Source: Sulfurisoma sp. (GTDB taxonomy: Bacteria > Pseudomonadota > Gammaproteobacteria > Burkholderiales > Rhodocyclaceae). Taken from it: a DNA stretch of 64,000 bases. Shown here piece by piece: positions 38,410 through 46,609 of the stretch (position 1 is its first letter; each line of letters opens with the position of its first letter). The stretch is taken from NCBI GenBank assembly GCA_030691075.1, contig JAUYFI010000081.1, positions 1 to 64,000 on the forward strand, written 5' to 3'. The translations under genes and the position numbers were made by a program. The notes under the pieces were generated by a model. The model did not search any database and was not told the DNA's origin. It worked only from the letters and a program-made list of their open reading frames with translations.

Positions 38410-38437
38410 AAAACGGGGGCTGCGGCCCCCGTTTTTC
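38410..38437 (+). terminator. Rho-independent terminator
   Basis: AAACGGGGGC-TGC-GGCCCCCGTTTTTC: an 8-9-bp G/C stem with a T5 tail, 20 bases after the parvulin stop. Confidence 0.85.
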
Positions 38438-38459
38438 ATGTGCGGCTCTCTCGCCCCGC

Positions 38460-39338
38460 ATGCGCCCTCGCGTCTCGCCCTATCTGCTGCTGACCCTGGC
38501 CAACCTGTTCTGGGCCGGCAACTGGATCGTCGGCCGCGGCATGCGCGCCGAAGTGCCGCCGATCGCGCTGTCGTTCTGGCGCTGGGTGATCGCGCTGGCC
38601 TGCCTGCTGCCGCTGGCCTGGCCGTATCTCAAGCGCGACCGCGCCGTGCTCGCCGCCGGCTGGCGCTGGCTGGCCCTGCTCGGAATTCTCGGCACCTGCC
38701 TCTACAACGCGCTGACCTACATCGGCCTGCAGCAGACCGAGGCAATCAACGGCCTGCTGCTCAACTCCTTCATCCCTATCGTCATCGTCGCGCTGGCCTG
38801 GGCCATTCAGGGCAAACGGGTCAGGCCAGTCGAGGCGCTCGGCATCGCGGCCTCGTTCGCCGGCGTGCTCGCCGTCGTCGCCCGCGGCGACCCGCGCAAC
38901 CTGCTGCTGCTCACCCTCAATATCGGCGACATCTGGATTCTCGTCTCGGTCGTGGCTTGGGCGGCCTATACCCTGCTGCTGCCGAAACGCCCGGCGGCAC
39001 ACCCGCTGGCCTTCCTGTTCGTCATCGCACTGATCGGCGTCCTCGCCACCTTGCCCTTCTACCTGCTCGAGATCGCCGGCGGCCGCCATATCCATGCCTC
39101 GACCGGCTCTTTGCTGGCCATCGCCTACGCCGGCATCTTCCCCGCCTTCCTCGGCTTCATTTTCTGGAACAAGGGCGTGGAGCAGGTCGGCGCCTCGAAG
39201 GCCGGCCTGTTCATCCACCTGATGCCGGCCTTCGGCATCCTGCTCGCCGCCGTCTTCCTCGGCGAGGCAATGGCCGCCTTTCATGTCGTTGGCATCTCGC
39301 TGATTTTCGGCGGCATCTTCCTGACCACGAAGAAATGA
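38460..39338 (+). CDS. EamA/DMT family transporter
   Basis: A 292-residue protein with ten predicted membrane helices in two EamA repeats: YLLLTLANLFWAGNWIVGRG, FWRWVIALACLLPLAW, YIGLQQTEAINGLLLNSFIP, then WAAYTLLLPKRPAAHPLAF, YAGIFPAFLGFIFWNKGVEQ and FIHLMPAFGILLAAVFLGEA. These export small metabolites such as amino acids; the substrate cannot be predicted. It overlaps mtfA as ATGA. Unlike the damaged EamA gene at 30.6-31.0 kb, this one is complete. Confidence 0.9.
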   Translation: MRPRVSPYLLLTLANLFWAGNWIVGRGMRAEVPPIALSFWRWVIALACLLPLAWPYLKRDRAVLAAGWRWLALLGILGTCLYNALTYIGLQQTEAINGLLLNSFIPIVIVALAWAIQGKRVRPVEALGIAASFAGVLAVVARGDPRNLLLLTLNIGDIWILVSVVAWAAYTLLLPKRPAAHPLAFLFVIALIGVLATLPFYLLEIAGGRHIHASTGSLLAIAYAGIFPAFLGFIFWNKGVEQVGASKAGLFIHLMPAFGILLAAVFLGEAMAAFHVVGISLIFGGIFLTTKK

Positions 39339-40132
39339 GCGCGACGATCATTCGAGCCCTGCGCGCTTTCCGCGAATGGCGCCACCGCCGCGCGGCCGAC
39401 AAGATCGCCATCGACGATGCGCAGTGGCAGGCCGCCGAATACCCGCTGCCCTTCCTCGACCGCCTGAGCGACAACGAACGCCGCCGCCTGCGCGAACTCG
39501 CCCGCCAGTTCATCGCCGAAAAGGAATGGAGCGGAGCCCGCGGCCTCGAACTCACCGCGCCGATGCAGATTTCCATCGCACTGCAGGCCTGCCTGCCTAT
39601 TCTTAACCTTGGTCTAGACGCCTATCGTGGCTGGGTCGGTGTCATCGTCTATCCCGGCGACTTCGTCATCCCGCGCCAGCAGATGGACGAGGCCGGCGTG
39701 ATGCACGAATACGATGATGAAGTGCTTGGTGAAGCATGGGAGGGCGGTCCCGTGCTGGTGTCGTGGTTCGAGAACCTCGACGAGATCGGCGACGTTAATA
39801 TCGTTATCCACGAGTTCGCCCACAAGCTCGACATGACTAACGGCGCGGTCGACGGCGTACCGGCACTGGCCGAGGGGATGAGCCGGCGTGAGTGGGTCGC
39901 CGCCTTCGAGCCGGCCTATCTCGATTTCCATCGCCGCGTCGATGCCGGAGAAGACACCGCCATCGATCCCTACGCCGCCGAGCATCCCTCCGAGTTCTTC
40001 GCCGTCGTCAGTGAAGTGTTCTTCGAAGCTCCCGACCTGCTGTGCAACGAGTACCCGGCTGTTTACACCCAGCTTGCCCGCTACTATCTTCAGAACCCGG
40101 CGGCGGCCGGCAATCGCCCGACCATACCGTAG
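39335..40132 (+). CDS. mtfA: MtfA-like zinc metallopeptidase (M90)
   Basis: A 265-residue cytosolic protein. Marks of the family are the metal site VIHEFAHKLDMTNG (HExxH), a downstream glutamate in HPSEFFAVVSEVFFEAP, and GWVGVIVYPGDFVIPR. MtfA inactivates the Mlc repressor in E. coli and has aminopeptidase activity; whether Mlc exists here is unknown. It starts within the EamA stop and the two are co-translated. Confidence 0.92.
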   Translation: MSATIIRALRAFREWRHRRAADKIAIDDAQWQAAEYPLPFLDRLSDNERRRLRELARQFIAEKEWSGARGLELTAPMQISIALQACLPILNLGLDAYRGWVGVIVYPGDFVIPRQQMDEAGVMHEYDDEVLGEAWEGGPVLVSWFENLDEIGDVNIVIHEFAHKLDMTNGAVDGVPALAEGMSRREWVAAFEPAYLDFHRRVDAGEDTAIDPYAAEHPSEFFAVVSEVFFEAPDLLCNEYPAVYTQLARYYLQNPAAAGNRPTIP

Positions 40133-40301
40133 CGCCACCACCGGTTCGAGCAAATCGGTTCGCTGGCGGCATTCCTTGCCGAATACCCGCGGCAGGTTAT
40201 CGAGTGCGGCTATCTGTGTGGGCGAGTTAGCGAAACCAAAATGTCGTCAGCACGAACAACTTGTCACTCGCGGCTTGGGGCTTTGCCTGTATCGGCTGTC
40301 C
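40133..40301. other. Intergenic segment between mtfA and copA
   Basis: Tail-to-tail region of 169 bases. I saw no clear terminator or gene. Sequence composition becomes less GC-rich (for example GTTAGCGAAACCAAAATGTC). A remnant of something is possible but nothing is recognisable. Confidence 0.4.
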
Positions 40302-42755
40302 CTACCTTTGCAGCCGCAGCGAATTGGTGACCACGGAAACGGAACTCATCGCCATCGCCGCCGCCGCGATCATCGGGTTGAGGCGGCCCGCCGCCGCGAC
40401 GGGAATGGCGACGACGTTGTAACCGAGCGCCCAGAACAGGTTCTGGCGGATGATGTTCATGGTGCGGCGCGAGAGGTCGATGCCGGCCGCGACGCGGGCG
40501 ATGTCGCCGCCGACCAGCGTGATGTCGGCCGATTCGACCGCGATGTCGGCGCCGCCGCCGATGGCGAAGCCGACGTCGGCGGCGGCCAGCGCCGGCGCGT
40601 CGTTGATGCCGTCGCCGATCATGCCGACTTTGTGTCCATCTTTCTGCAATTCCCGGATGAGTTCGAGCTTGTCCGCCGGCGTGGCGCGAGCGATGACGCG
40701 GTCGATGCCGACCTCGCGCGCGATGTGGTTGGCCGCCGCTTCGACGTCGCCCGTGGCCATCACGGTCTTCAGGCCCAGCCGGTGCAGCAGCGCGATGGAT
40801 TCCCTGGCGCCCTCGCGCGGTCGGTCGGCGATGGCGAACAATCCCGTGCAGGCGCCGGCGATGGCGACGAATACCGGCGTCTTGCCCTGCTCGGCCCAGG
40901 CTTGGGCCTGCGCGAACTGGGCGCTGCAATCGATGCCGGCGGCTTCGAGCAGCGCGGCATTGCCGACGAGAATTTCCTCGCCTTTTTTGCCCTTGCCGCG
41001 CGCCCGCACGCCGCGCCCCGGCCAGGCTTCGAAACCAAGAGTCGGCGCCGGCAACACGCCGCGCGCACGGCACCAGGCCGCGATGGCGCGAGCGAGGAAG
41101 TGTTCGGAATGCGCTTCGACGCCGGCGACCAGAGCGAGCGTATGCGCCTCGCCATCCTTGCCATGACCGGCCACCGCCAGGAAATCGGTGACCACGGGCT
41201 TGCCTTCGGTGATGGTGCCGGTCTTGTCGAACACCAGGGTGTCGAGCTTCGCCGCGGTTTCCAGCGCCTCGCCGTTCCTGATGTAGATGCCGCGCCGCGC
41301 CGCCTGGCCGGTGCCGACCATGATGGCCGTCGGCGTGGCCAGCCCGAGCGCGCAGGGGCAGGCGATCAGCAGCACGGCCACGGCGTGGGACAGCGCGCGC
41401 GGCAGCGGATGGCTGGCGGCGAGCCAGCCGGCGAAGGTCAGTGCGGCGACGCCGCCGACGGCGGGCACGAAGCGCGCCGAAATGCGGTCGACGAGTTTTT
41501 GCACCGGCAGTTTCGTTCCTTGCGCGTGATCGACCAGCTTGACGATGCCCGAGAGCACGGTGTCACCGCCGACCGCCGTGACGCGCATGACGAAGGCGCC
41601 GTTGCCGTTGAGCGTGCCGCCGACCACCGCGTCGCCCGTGCCCTTGGCCACGGGCAGCGATTCTCCCGTGAGCATGGATTCGTCGAGGCTCGACGCGCCC
41701 TCCTCCACCACGCCGTCGGTCGGCACTTTGTCGCCGGGACGCACGCGCAGCCGGTCGCCAAGTTGCACGGCGTCGATGGCCACGATCTCGTCGCCGGCCG
41801 GCGTGACGCGGATCGCCGTCTCCGGCTGCAACTCGATCAGCTTGCGGATCGCCTCGGACGCCTTGCCCTTGGCGCGCTCTTCCATGTAGCGACCGCCGAG
41901 GACGCACGCAACGATGACGGCGGCCGACTCGAAATAGACGTGGTGGCGCATGCGCGCCACGCCCGGCAGGCTGTAGAAATAAGCGGCGCCGGCGCCCATG
42001 GCGATCAGGGTGTCCATGTTGGCCTCGCGCTGTTTGGCCAGCGCCCAGGCTTTCTTGAATATCTCGCCGCCGCTGCCGAAGACCACGACGGTGGATAGCG
42101 CCAGTTCCATCAAGCGCAACGCGGGCGAGCGGTGCATCAGCATGCCGGAGATCATCACCGGCGTCGTGAGCCACGCCGACCGGATCAGCCGTTTGCGGGC
42201 ATCGGCCAGCCGCGCCTTCTCGCGCTCCACCAGCAGGCGGCGCTGTGTCAGCGTGTCCATCGGCCGCGCCTCGTAACCGAGCTTGCCCACCGCGGCGAAC
42301 AGTTCCTCGCGCGGCAGGTGGCCCCTGACCGTCACCGTGCCGGCCGCGAAATTCACCGCTGCCGACTCCACGCGCGGGTCGCGCTGCAAGCGCATCTCGA
42401 TCAGCAGCGCGCAGGAAGCGCAGGTCATGCCTTCGACTGCGGCATTGCATTCCTGCGCCGGGCCTTCGGGGATGACCGCCTCGACCGGTGCCGCTGAAAA
42501 AGTCGGCGCTGGCGACACGGCGATATTGCCGATCACCGCATCGACCACGGCCAGCAACCGCTCTTCGGAAAACTGCGTGGAATCGTAATGCAGCGTCACC
42601 GAGCCGATCTCGGGCACGCTCTTCACGTCTTTCACCGCGCCGTGCTTCCTCAACAGGATCTCGAGGATGTAGCAGCGCTCGGGTTGCCTTGCCAGGGCCG
42701 GCGACACCAGCCGCACACGGCGCGACAGGCGGTGGACAACGTGGAAGTGCTTCAC
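40302..42755 (-). CDS. copA: Copper-translocating P-type ATPase
   Basis: An 817-residue P1B ATPase. N-terminal residues 1-75 form a first HMA-like domain without CxxC. A second HMA domain (about 105-170) has GMTCASC. The transmembrane metal site is [20 protein letters not shown] (CPC). The phosphorylation loop is [12 protein letters not shown] and the ATP-binding and hinge motifs are SEHFLARAI and [20 protein letters not shown]. It should export or deliver Cu(I). Residues about 79-86 (VSPAPTFS), between the two HMA domains, coincide with repeat D. It closes the minus-strand metal/redox cluster and overlaps the HMA-like gene by four bases. Confidence 0.93.
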   Translation of the reverse strand: MKHFHVVHRLSRRVRLVSPALARQPERCYILEILLRKHGAVKDVKSVPEIGSVTLHYDSTQFSEERLLAVVDAVIGNIAVSPAPTFSAAPVEAVIPEGPAQECNAAVEGMTCASCALLIEMRLQRDPRVESAAVNFAAGTVTVRGHLPREELFAAVGKLGYEARPMDTLTQRRLLVEREKARLADARKRLIRSAWLTTPVMISGMLMHRSPALRLMELALSTVVVFGSGGEIFKKAWALAKQREANMDTLIAMGAGAAYFYSLPGVARMRHHVYFESAAVIVACVLGGRYMEERAKGKASEAIRKLIELQPETAIRVTPAGDEIVAIDAVQLGDRLRVRPGDKVPTDGVVEEGASSLDESMLTGESLPVAKGTGDAVVGGTLNGNGAFVMRVTAVGGDTVLSGIVKLVDHAQGTKLPVQKLVDRISARFVPAVGGVAALTFAGWLAASHPLPRALSHAVAVLLIACPCALGLATPTAIMVGTGQAARRGIYIRNGEALETAAKLDTLVFDKTGTITEGKPVVTDFLAVAGHGKDGEAHTLALVAGVEAHSEHFLARAIAAWCRARGVLPAPTLGFEAWPGRGVRARGKGKKGEEILVGNAALLEAAGIDCSAQFAQAQAWAEQGKTPVFVAIAGACTGLFAIADRPREGARESIALLHRLGLKTVMATGDVEAAANHIAREVGIDRVIARATPADKLELIRELQKDGHKVGMIGDGINDAPALAAADVGFAIGGGADIAVESADITLVGGDIARVAAGIDLSRRTMNIIRQNLFWALGYNVVAIPVAAAGRLNPMIAAAAMAMSSVSVVTNSLRLQR
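42496..42522 (+). repeat. Palindromic repeat family D inside copA
   Basis: GAAAAAGTCGGCGCTGGCGA then CACGGCG, the exact reverse complement of the tyrA copy over 27 bases. It is translated on the minus strand as AVSPAPTFS in the linker between HMA domains. Confidence 0.75.
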
Positions 42756-43402
42756 GGCCGAGTTTCGGCTTGCGGTGCGGTTTGCGCTGCCGGCTTGGCG
42801 ATGGACTTGCGGTAGCGCACCAGCAGGAACACCAGATAGAAGGTGGTGAGCCAGGCGTTACCGTACTTGACCGGATCCTTGAGCCAGCGCTGGCTGATCA
42901 GTTCCCAATGCACCCGAATGAGATAGAAGGCGACGAGGTCGTTGAGGAAGTTGATGATCGCCTTCTCGGTCAGCGCATTGGCCAGCACGGGCTGCAACCG
43001 GGCCTGGAGGCTGCCGGCCGGCGCATCGGGGTGGCGCAGGCGCTCCAGACCCGCGCGCAAGCCGGCGAAGGCACGGCGCGCCTTCGCGCCGGCATCGTGC
43101 AGTGTGGCGTCGAGCGCCGCCACGACCGTGCCCGGCGCCGCCGGCAGATCGCCCAGCAGCGCCTTGAGCCCGCGCGCGACGTCGGCAGCAGTGCAGACGT
43201 GCGCATCGTGGCGCACCACCAACCGCCGCTCGGCCGGTGAGACCGTAACGCGATAAACGCCCGTCACCTCGCGCAGCCCCCGCTCGACCGCCGCGGCGGC
43301 GGCCGGATAACAGATCTCCGTCGGCAGTTCGAGACGCAGGTAGCCGGCCTCGCGGTGGCGGACGACGATGCGGCGCGAGAGGTCGTCGACGTTCATGGCC
43401 AT
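42752..43402 (-). CDS. HMA-like membrane-associated protein
   Basis: A 216-residue protein. Residues about 8-80 resemble a heavy-metal-associated fold without the CxxC ([35 protein letters not shown]), as in proteins encoded beside P-type ATPases. A helical middle (about 95-150) and a membrane segment near 185-200 ([15 protein letters not shown]) follow. The start is Met 43402 or 43396. The frame could extend to 43480, but those 26 codons are the GC-rich repeat B, with GGCCATG on both sides, so the start codon region appears to have been duplicated. It probably helps copA; the role is unknown. Confidence 0.65.
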   Translation of the reverse strand: MAMNVDDLSRRIVVRHREAGYLRLELPTEICYPAAAAAVERGLREVTGVYRVTVSPAERRLVVRHDAHVCTAADVARGLKALLGDLPAAPGTVVAALDATLHDAGAKARRAFAGLRAGLERLRHPDAPAGSLQARLQPVLANALTEKAIINFLNDLVAFYLIRVHWELISQRWLKDPVKYGNAWLTTFYLVFLLVRYRKSIAKPAAQTAPQAETRP

Positions 43403-43403
43403 G

Positions 43404-43474
43404 TCTCCGCCGGGCCGCCCCAAGGAGGCATGCGCTCCCCCGTGGGGGGGCAGCGAACGAATGTGAGCGTGGGG
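43404..43474. repeat. GC-rich repeat family B, copy 1
   Basis: It contains CGGGCCGCCCCAAGG, then a C5GTGG7-type palindrome, then GCAGCGAACGAATGTGAGCG and TGGGG. GGCCATG occurs at both edges (43397-43403 and 43475-43481), a possible 7-bp target duplication that includes the start codon of the HMA-like gene. Related copies lie in rnhB and lpxB. Confidence 0.7.
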
Positions 43475-43487
43475 GGCCATGAGTTTT

Positions 43488-43904
43488 CTATGCCTTCGGC
43501 GTATCGGCCGAAGCGGCTGCCGCGCCCTGCTGCGCCTCCTTCGCCTGCGCCTCGGCCATCAGGTCGTCGAGGTTTTCCTTCTGCTGCAAGACGAAGTCCT
43601 TGCCCATGCCGCTGGCCTTGGACAGCGCGAGGATGATCTCCTTCTCGTACTTGAACAGAAGATAGCCGGCGGCGGCGCCGGCGGCCAGCAAGAGCAGCGG
43701 GCTGCGCAGCAACGTGCTGCCGAACAACCCACCGCCGAGCAGCCCGCGCCCGGCGGCGTAGCCGGTGGCCGCCATCATCGCGCTCTGGGCCACGGGATGC
43801 CCCACCACGCTCGCGAGGCCAGCGGCGTGGCCGGCGTGGGTAGCATGGGCGGCGGTGGCGCCCATCGCATGCGGCATCTGCTTCAACATCTCTTCGGTCA
43901 TCAT
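43488..43904 (-). CDS. Small membrane protein of metal cluster
   Basis: A 138-residue protein from ATG 43904 with AAGGAGCACGCC upstream. The N-terminal part is Met/His/Ala rich (EEMLKQMPHAMGATAAHATH), which could bind copper. A Gly/Ala-rich hydrophobic segment (about 75-97, LLLLAAGAAAGYLLFKYEKE) would span the membrane, and a charged helical tail (QQKENLDDLMAEAQAKEAQQ) follows. I do not recognise a named family. Its position between a metal-binding peptide and the HMA-like/copA pair suggests a structural or chaperone part in metal handling. Confidence 0.65.
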   Translation of the reverse strand: MMTEEMLKQMPHAMGATAAHATHAGHAAGLASVVGHPVAQSAMMAATGYAAGRGLLGGGLFGSTLLRSPLLLLAAGAAAGYLLFKYEKEIILALSKASGMGKDFVLQQKENLDDLMAEAQAKEAQQGAAAASADTPKA

Positions 43905-43916
43905 GGCGTGCTCCTT

Positions 43917-44102
43917 TCAGGATCGGGTGGGTGAATTTTCCGGCATCCGGGCCGGAATTTCATTGATCTCGTGCAACATCTGGTAAATCCCCAGGCAGCC
44001 CTCGCAGCAGAATTCGAGCGTATTGCCGGATGCGGCCAGCGTGAAAGGCTTCACGCCCACCGGCAGGCTGCACAGGTCGCAGGGCTTCTTCGGGTCGCTC
44101 AT
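43917..44102 (-). CDS. Small Cys-rich metal-binding protein
   Basis: A 61-residue protein: KKPCDLCSLPVGVKPF, then NTLEFCCEGCLGIYQMLHE. The CxxC plus FCCxGC pattern matches the metal-binding domain found at the N-terminus of some heavy-metal P-type ATPases, here encoded as a free peptide. It overlaps the TlpA-like gene by four bases. It probably passes Cu(I) to copA or the HMA-like protein; this is inference from context. Confidence 0.75.
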   Translation of the reverse strand: MSDPKKPCDLCSLPVGVKPFTLAASGNTLEFCCEGCLGIYQMLHEINEIPARMPENSPTRS

Positions 44103-44587
44103 TTGAGCAATTCCAGCGCATGGCGCTCGAAGGTCGCCTCGTCGGCCTCGCCGATCACCTTGCCGCGCACGACGCCTTTCGCATCGACGAAGTAGGTGGT
44201 GGGCAGGCCGACCACGCCGTAGCGCCTCGCAATAGTGGCCTTCTCATCGAGCAGCACCGTGTAGCCAACGCCGATTTTTTTGATGAAGGCCTCGACCGTC
44301 TTGCGATCCTGGCCGGCGTTGATGGCGATCACCTCCAGCCCTTTCGCCTTGTGCCGCCGCCAGACGGCGTCAATGGCCTGCATCTCGCCCTCGCAGAACT
44401 TGCACCAGTCGGCCCAGAAGCGCACCACCACGGGCTTGCCGGCCCAGGCGGCGGGAAAGTGGGCCGCCATGCCATCGACGCGCACAGTCTGGAAGGTCGG
44501 CGCGATGTCGCCGGTGTTGAGCCTGGCCGGCGGCTCCCCGCCGCAGGCGGCGAGCAGAAGCACGGCAAGGGCGGCGAGCAATTTCAT
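44099..44587 (-). CDS. TlpA-like thioredoxin-fold lipoprotein
   Basis: A 162-residue lipoprotein. The signal and lipobox are LLAALAVLLLAACGG. The redox site RFWADWCKFCEGEMQAID has WCxxC, followed by GLEVIAINAGQD and the cis-Pro region GVVGLPTTYFVDAKG. Such periplasmic reductases keep cysteines of cytochromes or copper-site proteins reduced. Its start overlaps the stop of the membrane protein upstream by one base. With the SCO protein in the same cluster it suggests assembly of a copper or haem centre. Confidence 0.85.
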   Translation of the reverse strand: MKLLAALAVLLLAACGGEPPARLNTGDIAPTFQTVRVDGMAAHFPAAWAGKPVVVRFWADWCKFCEGEMQAIDAVWRRHKAKGLEVIAINAGQDRKTVEAFIKKIGVGYTVLLDEKATIARRYGVVGLPTTYFVDAKGVVRGKVIGEADEATFERHALELLK

Positions 44588-45588
44588 CAGTGGTCGAGCA
44601 GTACGAGGTTGGAGCGCAGGATCATGGCCGTGGCCACGGCCGCAGTCAACAGGAAGCCGATGCTGGCGATGCTGGCGAGCCGGCGCGAGACATCGGGGAC
44701 GATAGCTGTCAGGCTGGCGACACCCGCGAAAGGCCGGATGGCGCCCGCCGCCAAGCCCGCCGCCGTGGCGACGAACAATGGCAGGTAGAGCGCGTAGCCC
44801 TGGTAGCCGTACTCGGGCTTGAGCACGCAGAACGGGCAGTGGTGGTGCGGATGCTCGTAGATGTAGAGCGAGATGAAGGAGAGGATGCCACTGATGCCGG
44901 CGGCGAAGCCCAGCGCGGCGGCGACGGCGACGCCATAGCCGCCGCGACCGTAGGCCCAATGGAAACTGCTCATGCCGATGGCCAGGCCCATCGCGCCGTA
45001 GAACAGGAGCATGGCCGGAACCGGCTCCAGCGCGGAGGCCTCGGCAACGAGGGTCTTCGAGCCTTCGGAGAACAGGCTGCCGCAGCAGGAGGTGATGACG
45101 TCGGCCTGGAGGTTCACGAAGAACTGCGCCTCGGTCCAGGCGGCAACGGCCAGCAGCGGCGCCAGCAGAAGCAGCAGCGCGTACTTGATGCGCACCAGCG
45201 GATAGTCGCGCGCGCGGCTATCGACATGGTTGATGGCCAGCCACATCGCGGCGAGGAAAAACAGCGCGATCTTGGCGTTCAGCGCCGGGAAGCCGTAGGG
45301 ATTGACGTTGAGCGTGCCCACCGCGCACATGGCGCCGACGAACATGCCGGACATTTTCTCGGCGTTGAAGACGAAGAGCAGCACCGAGGCCAGTTGCGCA
45401 ACCAGCACGAAGGCGAGCAGCATCGAGAAAAGATAGGTGCGCCGCTCCAGTTGCAACTGCCGTTCGCTGCCGCTCTTGATGTCCCAGCGGCGGATCACCT
45501 CGAAGGCGAAGGGCGCGATCAAGGCCAGCGCCAGCACGCAGATGGCGGAGGAGAGCAGCAGCGCAATGATGGCGGGTTGAAAAATCAT
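44587..45588 (-). CDS. Polytopic membrane protein with CxxC, metal cluster
   Basis: A 333-residue protein with about nine hydrophobic segments, from ATG 45588 (MIFQPAIIALLLSSAICVLA). It carries DVITSCCGSLFS (two adjacent Cys) and EHPHHHCPFCVLKPEYGYQG (His cluster with CxxC), both predicted near membrane faces and likely metal or thiol sites. The family name is not recognised; similar proteins are known to me only as hypothetical neighbours of ABC transporter, TlpA and SCO genes. The longer frame to 45699 was rejected because it runs through repeat elements. Confidence 0.7.
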   Translation of the reverse strand: MIFQPAIIALLLSSAICVLALALIAPFAFEVIRRWDIKSGSERQLQLERRTYLFSMLLAFVLVAQLASVLLFVFNAEKMSGMFVGAMCAVGTLNVNPYGFPALNAKIALFFLAAMWLAINHVDSRARDYPLVRIKYALLLLLAPLLAVAAWTEAQFFVNLQADVITSCCGSLFSEGSKTLVAEASALEPVPAMLLFYGAMGLAIGMSSFHWAYGRGGYGVAVAAALGFAAGISGILSFISLYIYEHPHHHCPFCVLKPEYGYQGYALYLPLFVATAAGLAAGAIRPFAGVASLTAIVPDVSRRLASIASIGFLLTAAVATAMILRSNLVLLDH

Positions 45589-45673
45589 GAAAGTCGGCGC
45601 TGATGAAGCAACTGCGCTACAAGGCGGTCGAGCACGAAACGCTCTCCTCGCCGTAGCGGATGGCGGGACGGCG
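45589..45673 (+). repeat. Repeat D interrupted by 60-bp element A, copy 2
   Basis: GAAAGTCGGCGC (45589-45600) and TGGCGGGACGGCG (45661-45673) together make an uninterrupted family D word like the one at 437-460. Between them, 45601-45660 is element A (TGATGAAGCAACTGCGCTAC to CTCGCCGTAGCGGA), 56/60 identical to 2261-2320. It lies between the ABC ATPase and membrane protein genes. Confidence 0.85.
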
Positions 45674-46351
45674 TCATCGGTCGTCCACGATCTGGCCATC
45701 GCGCATTTCGACCCCGCGATCGACCACGGCGGATTCGGTGACCAGCGGATCGTGACTGGTCAGCAGGATGGTGCGGCCCTCGCCGGCGAGACCTTCGAGG
45801 ATGGCCATGAATTCCTTCGCCAGGTGGGTGTCGAGGTTGGCGGTGGGCTCGTCGGCGATCAGCGCCTCGGGGTCGTTGATCAGCGCGCGGCAGATGGCGA
45901 CGCGCTGCTGCTCGCCGCCGGAGAGCCATTCGACCTTCGCCTCGCGGCGGTGGCCGAGATTGAGCCGGGCGAGCAAGGCTTCGGCGCGCTCCAGCAGTTC
46001 CCTGCGCGGCTCGCCGGTCGGATAGGCCGGCAGGATGATGTTGTCGAGCGCCGAGAGCCCCTTGATCAGGTTGAACTGCTGGAAGACGAAGCCGAAGGTG
46101 CGGCGGCGGATGTCGGTGAGGAAGCGTTCGGGGAGTCCCGAGATGTCCTCGCCCTTCAGTCGCACCCGCCCCTCGGTCGGCCGCGCCAGGCAACCGACCA
46201 GCGTCAACAGCGTCGTCTTGCCCGATCCGCTGGGGCCACGCAGAGCCGTGACCTTGTTGGCCTCGATGGCGAGGTCGATGCCGTTCAATGCCCAGTACTC
46301 GTTGTGCTGGCCCTGGTTGAAGGCCTTGCGGATGCCGGCGAGCTCGATCAT
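45674..46351 (-). CDS. ABC transporter ATP-binding protein, LolD/MacB type
   Basis: A 225-residue ATPase from ATG 46351 (MIELAGIRKAFNQGQHNEYW). Walker A is LRGPSGSGKTTLL, the Q loop is FVFQQFNLIKGLSALDN, the signature is EWLSGGEQQRVAICRALIND, Walker B is PEALIADEPTANLD and the switch His is in LLTSHDP. It belongs to the LolD/MacB/FtsE branch that works with FtsX-like permeases, and such a permease is encoded just upstream. The 258 bases separating them include repeat E. The substrate is unknown; the cluster suggests a role in metal-enzyme maturation. Confidence 0.88.
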   Translation of the reverse strand: MIELAGIRKAFNQGQHNEYWALNGIDLAIEANKVTALRGPSGSGKTTLLTLVGCLARPTEGRVRLKGEDISGLPERFLTDIRRRTFGFVFQQFNLIKGLSALDNIILPAYPTGEPRRELLERAEALLARLNLGHRREAKVEWLSGGEQQRVAICRALINDPEALIADEPTANLDTHLAKEFMAILEGLAGEGRTILLTSHDPLVTESAVVDRGVEMRDGQIVDDR

Positions 46352-46484
46352 ATCGTTTGCTCCATGGCGCCGTGCGCTGCACACGACGGATGAAGCGCCT
46401 TGTTCGTTGGGGGTGCGGAGCGCGCCCCTGGCCAGACACGCCCGCGCATCGCGACGGCCAAACACCCACGGTGTTTCCCGATCG

Positions 46485-46580
46485 GGCCGGTGGGGTACTC
46501 TGCGCAGCGAAGTAAAGAAGGAGGCGGCGGCCGCAGGCCGACGCCGGATGACATGAGCAGCGCAGAGCACCCCGCCGGCT
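46485..46580. repeat. Long inverted-repeat element (family E)
   Basis: GGGGTACTCTGCGC (46492-46505) pairs with GCGCAGAGCACCCC (46560-46573), one mismatch. The interior carries AAGTAAAGAAGGAGGCGGCG and GCCGCAGGCCGACGCCGG. It sits between the permease and ATPase genes of one transporter. A smaller hairpin, AAACACC-CAC-GGTGTTT, lies at 46460-46476. It resembles, from memory, intergenic repeats of Azoarcus/Thauera-type genomes. Confidence 0.6.
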
Positions 46581-46609
46581 CGATCGCGCACCAAACGTCG
46601 AGTTTCATC

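Noticed and set aside
45589-45699. N-terminal extension of the polytopic membrane protein to 45699
   Set aside because: The extra 37 codons are repeat A/D sequence, and the proper start at 45588 opens directly into the first membrane helix.
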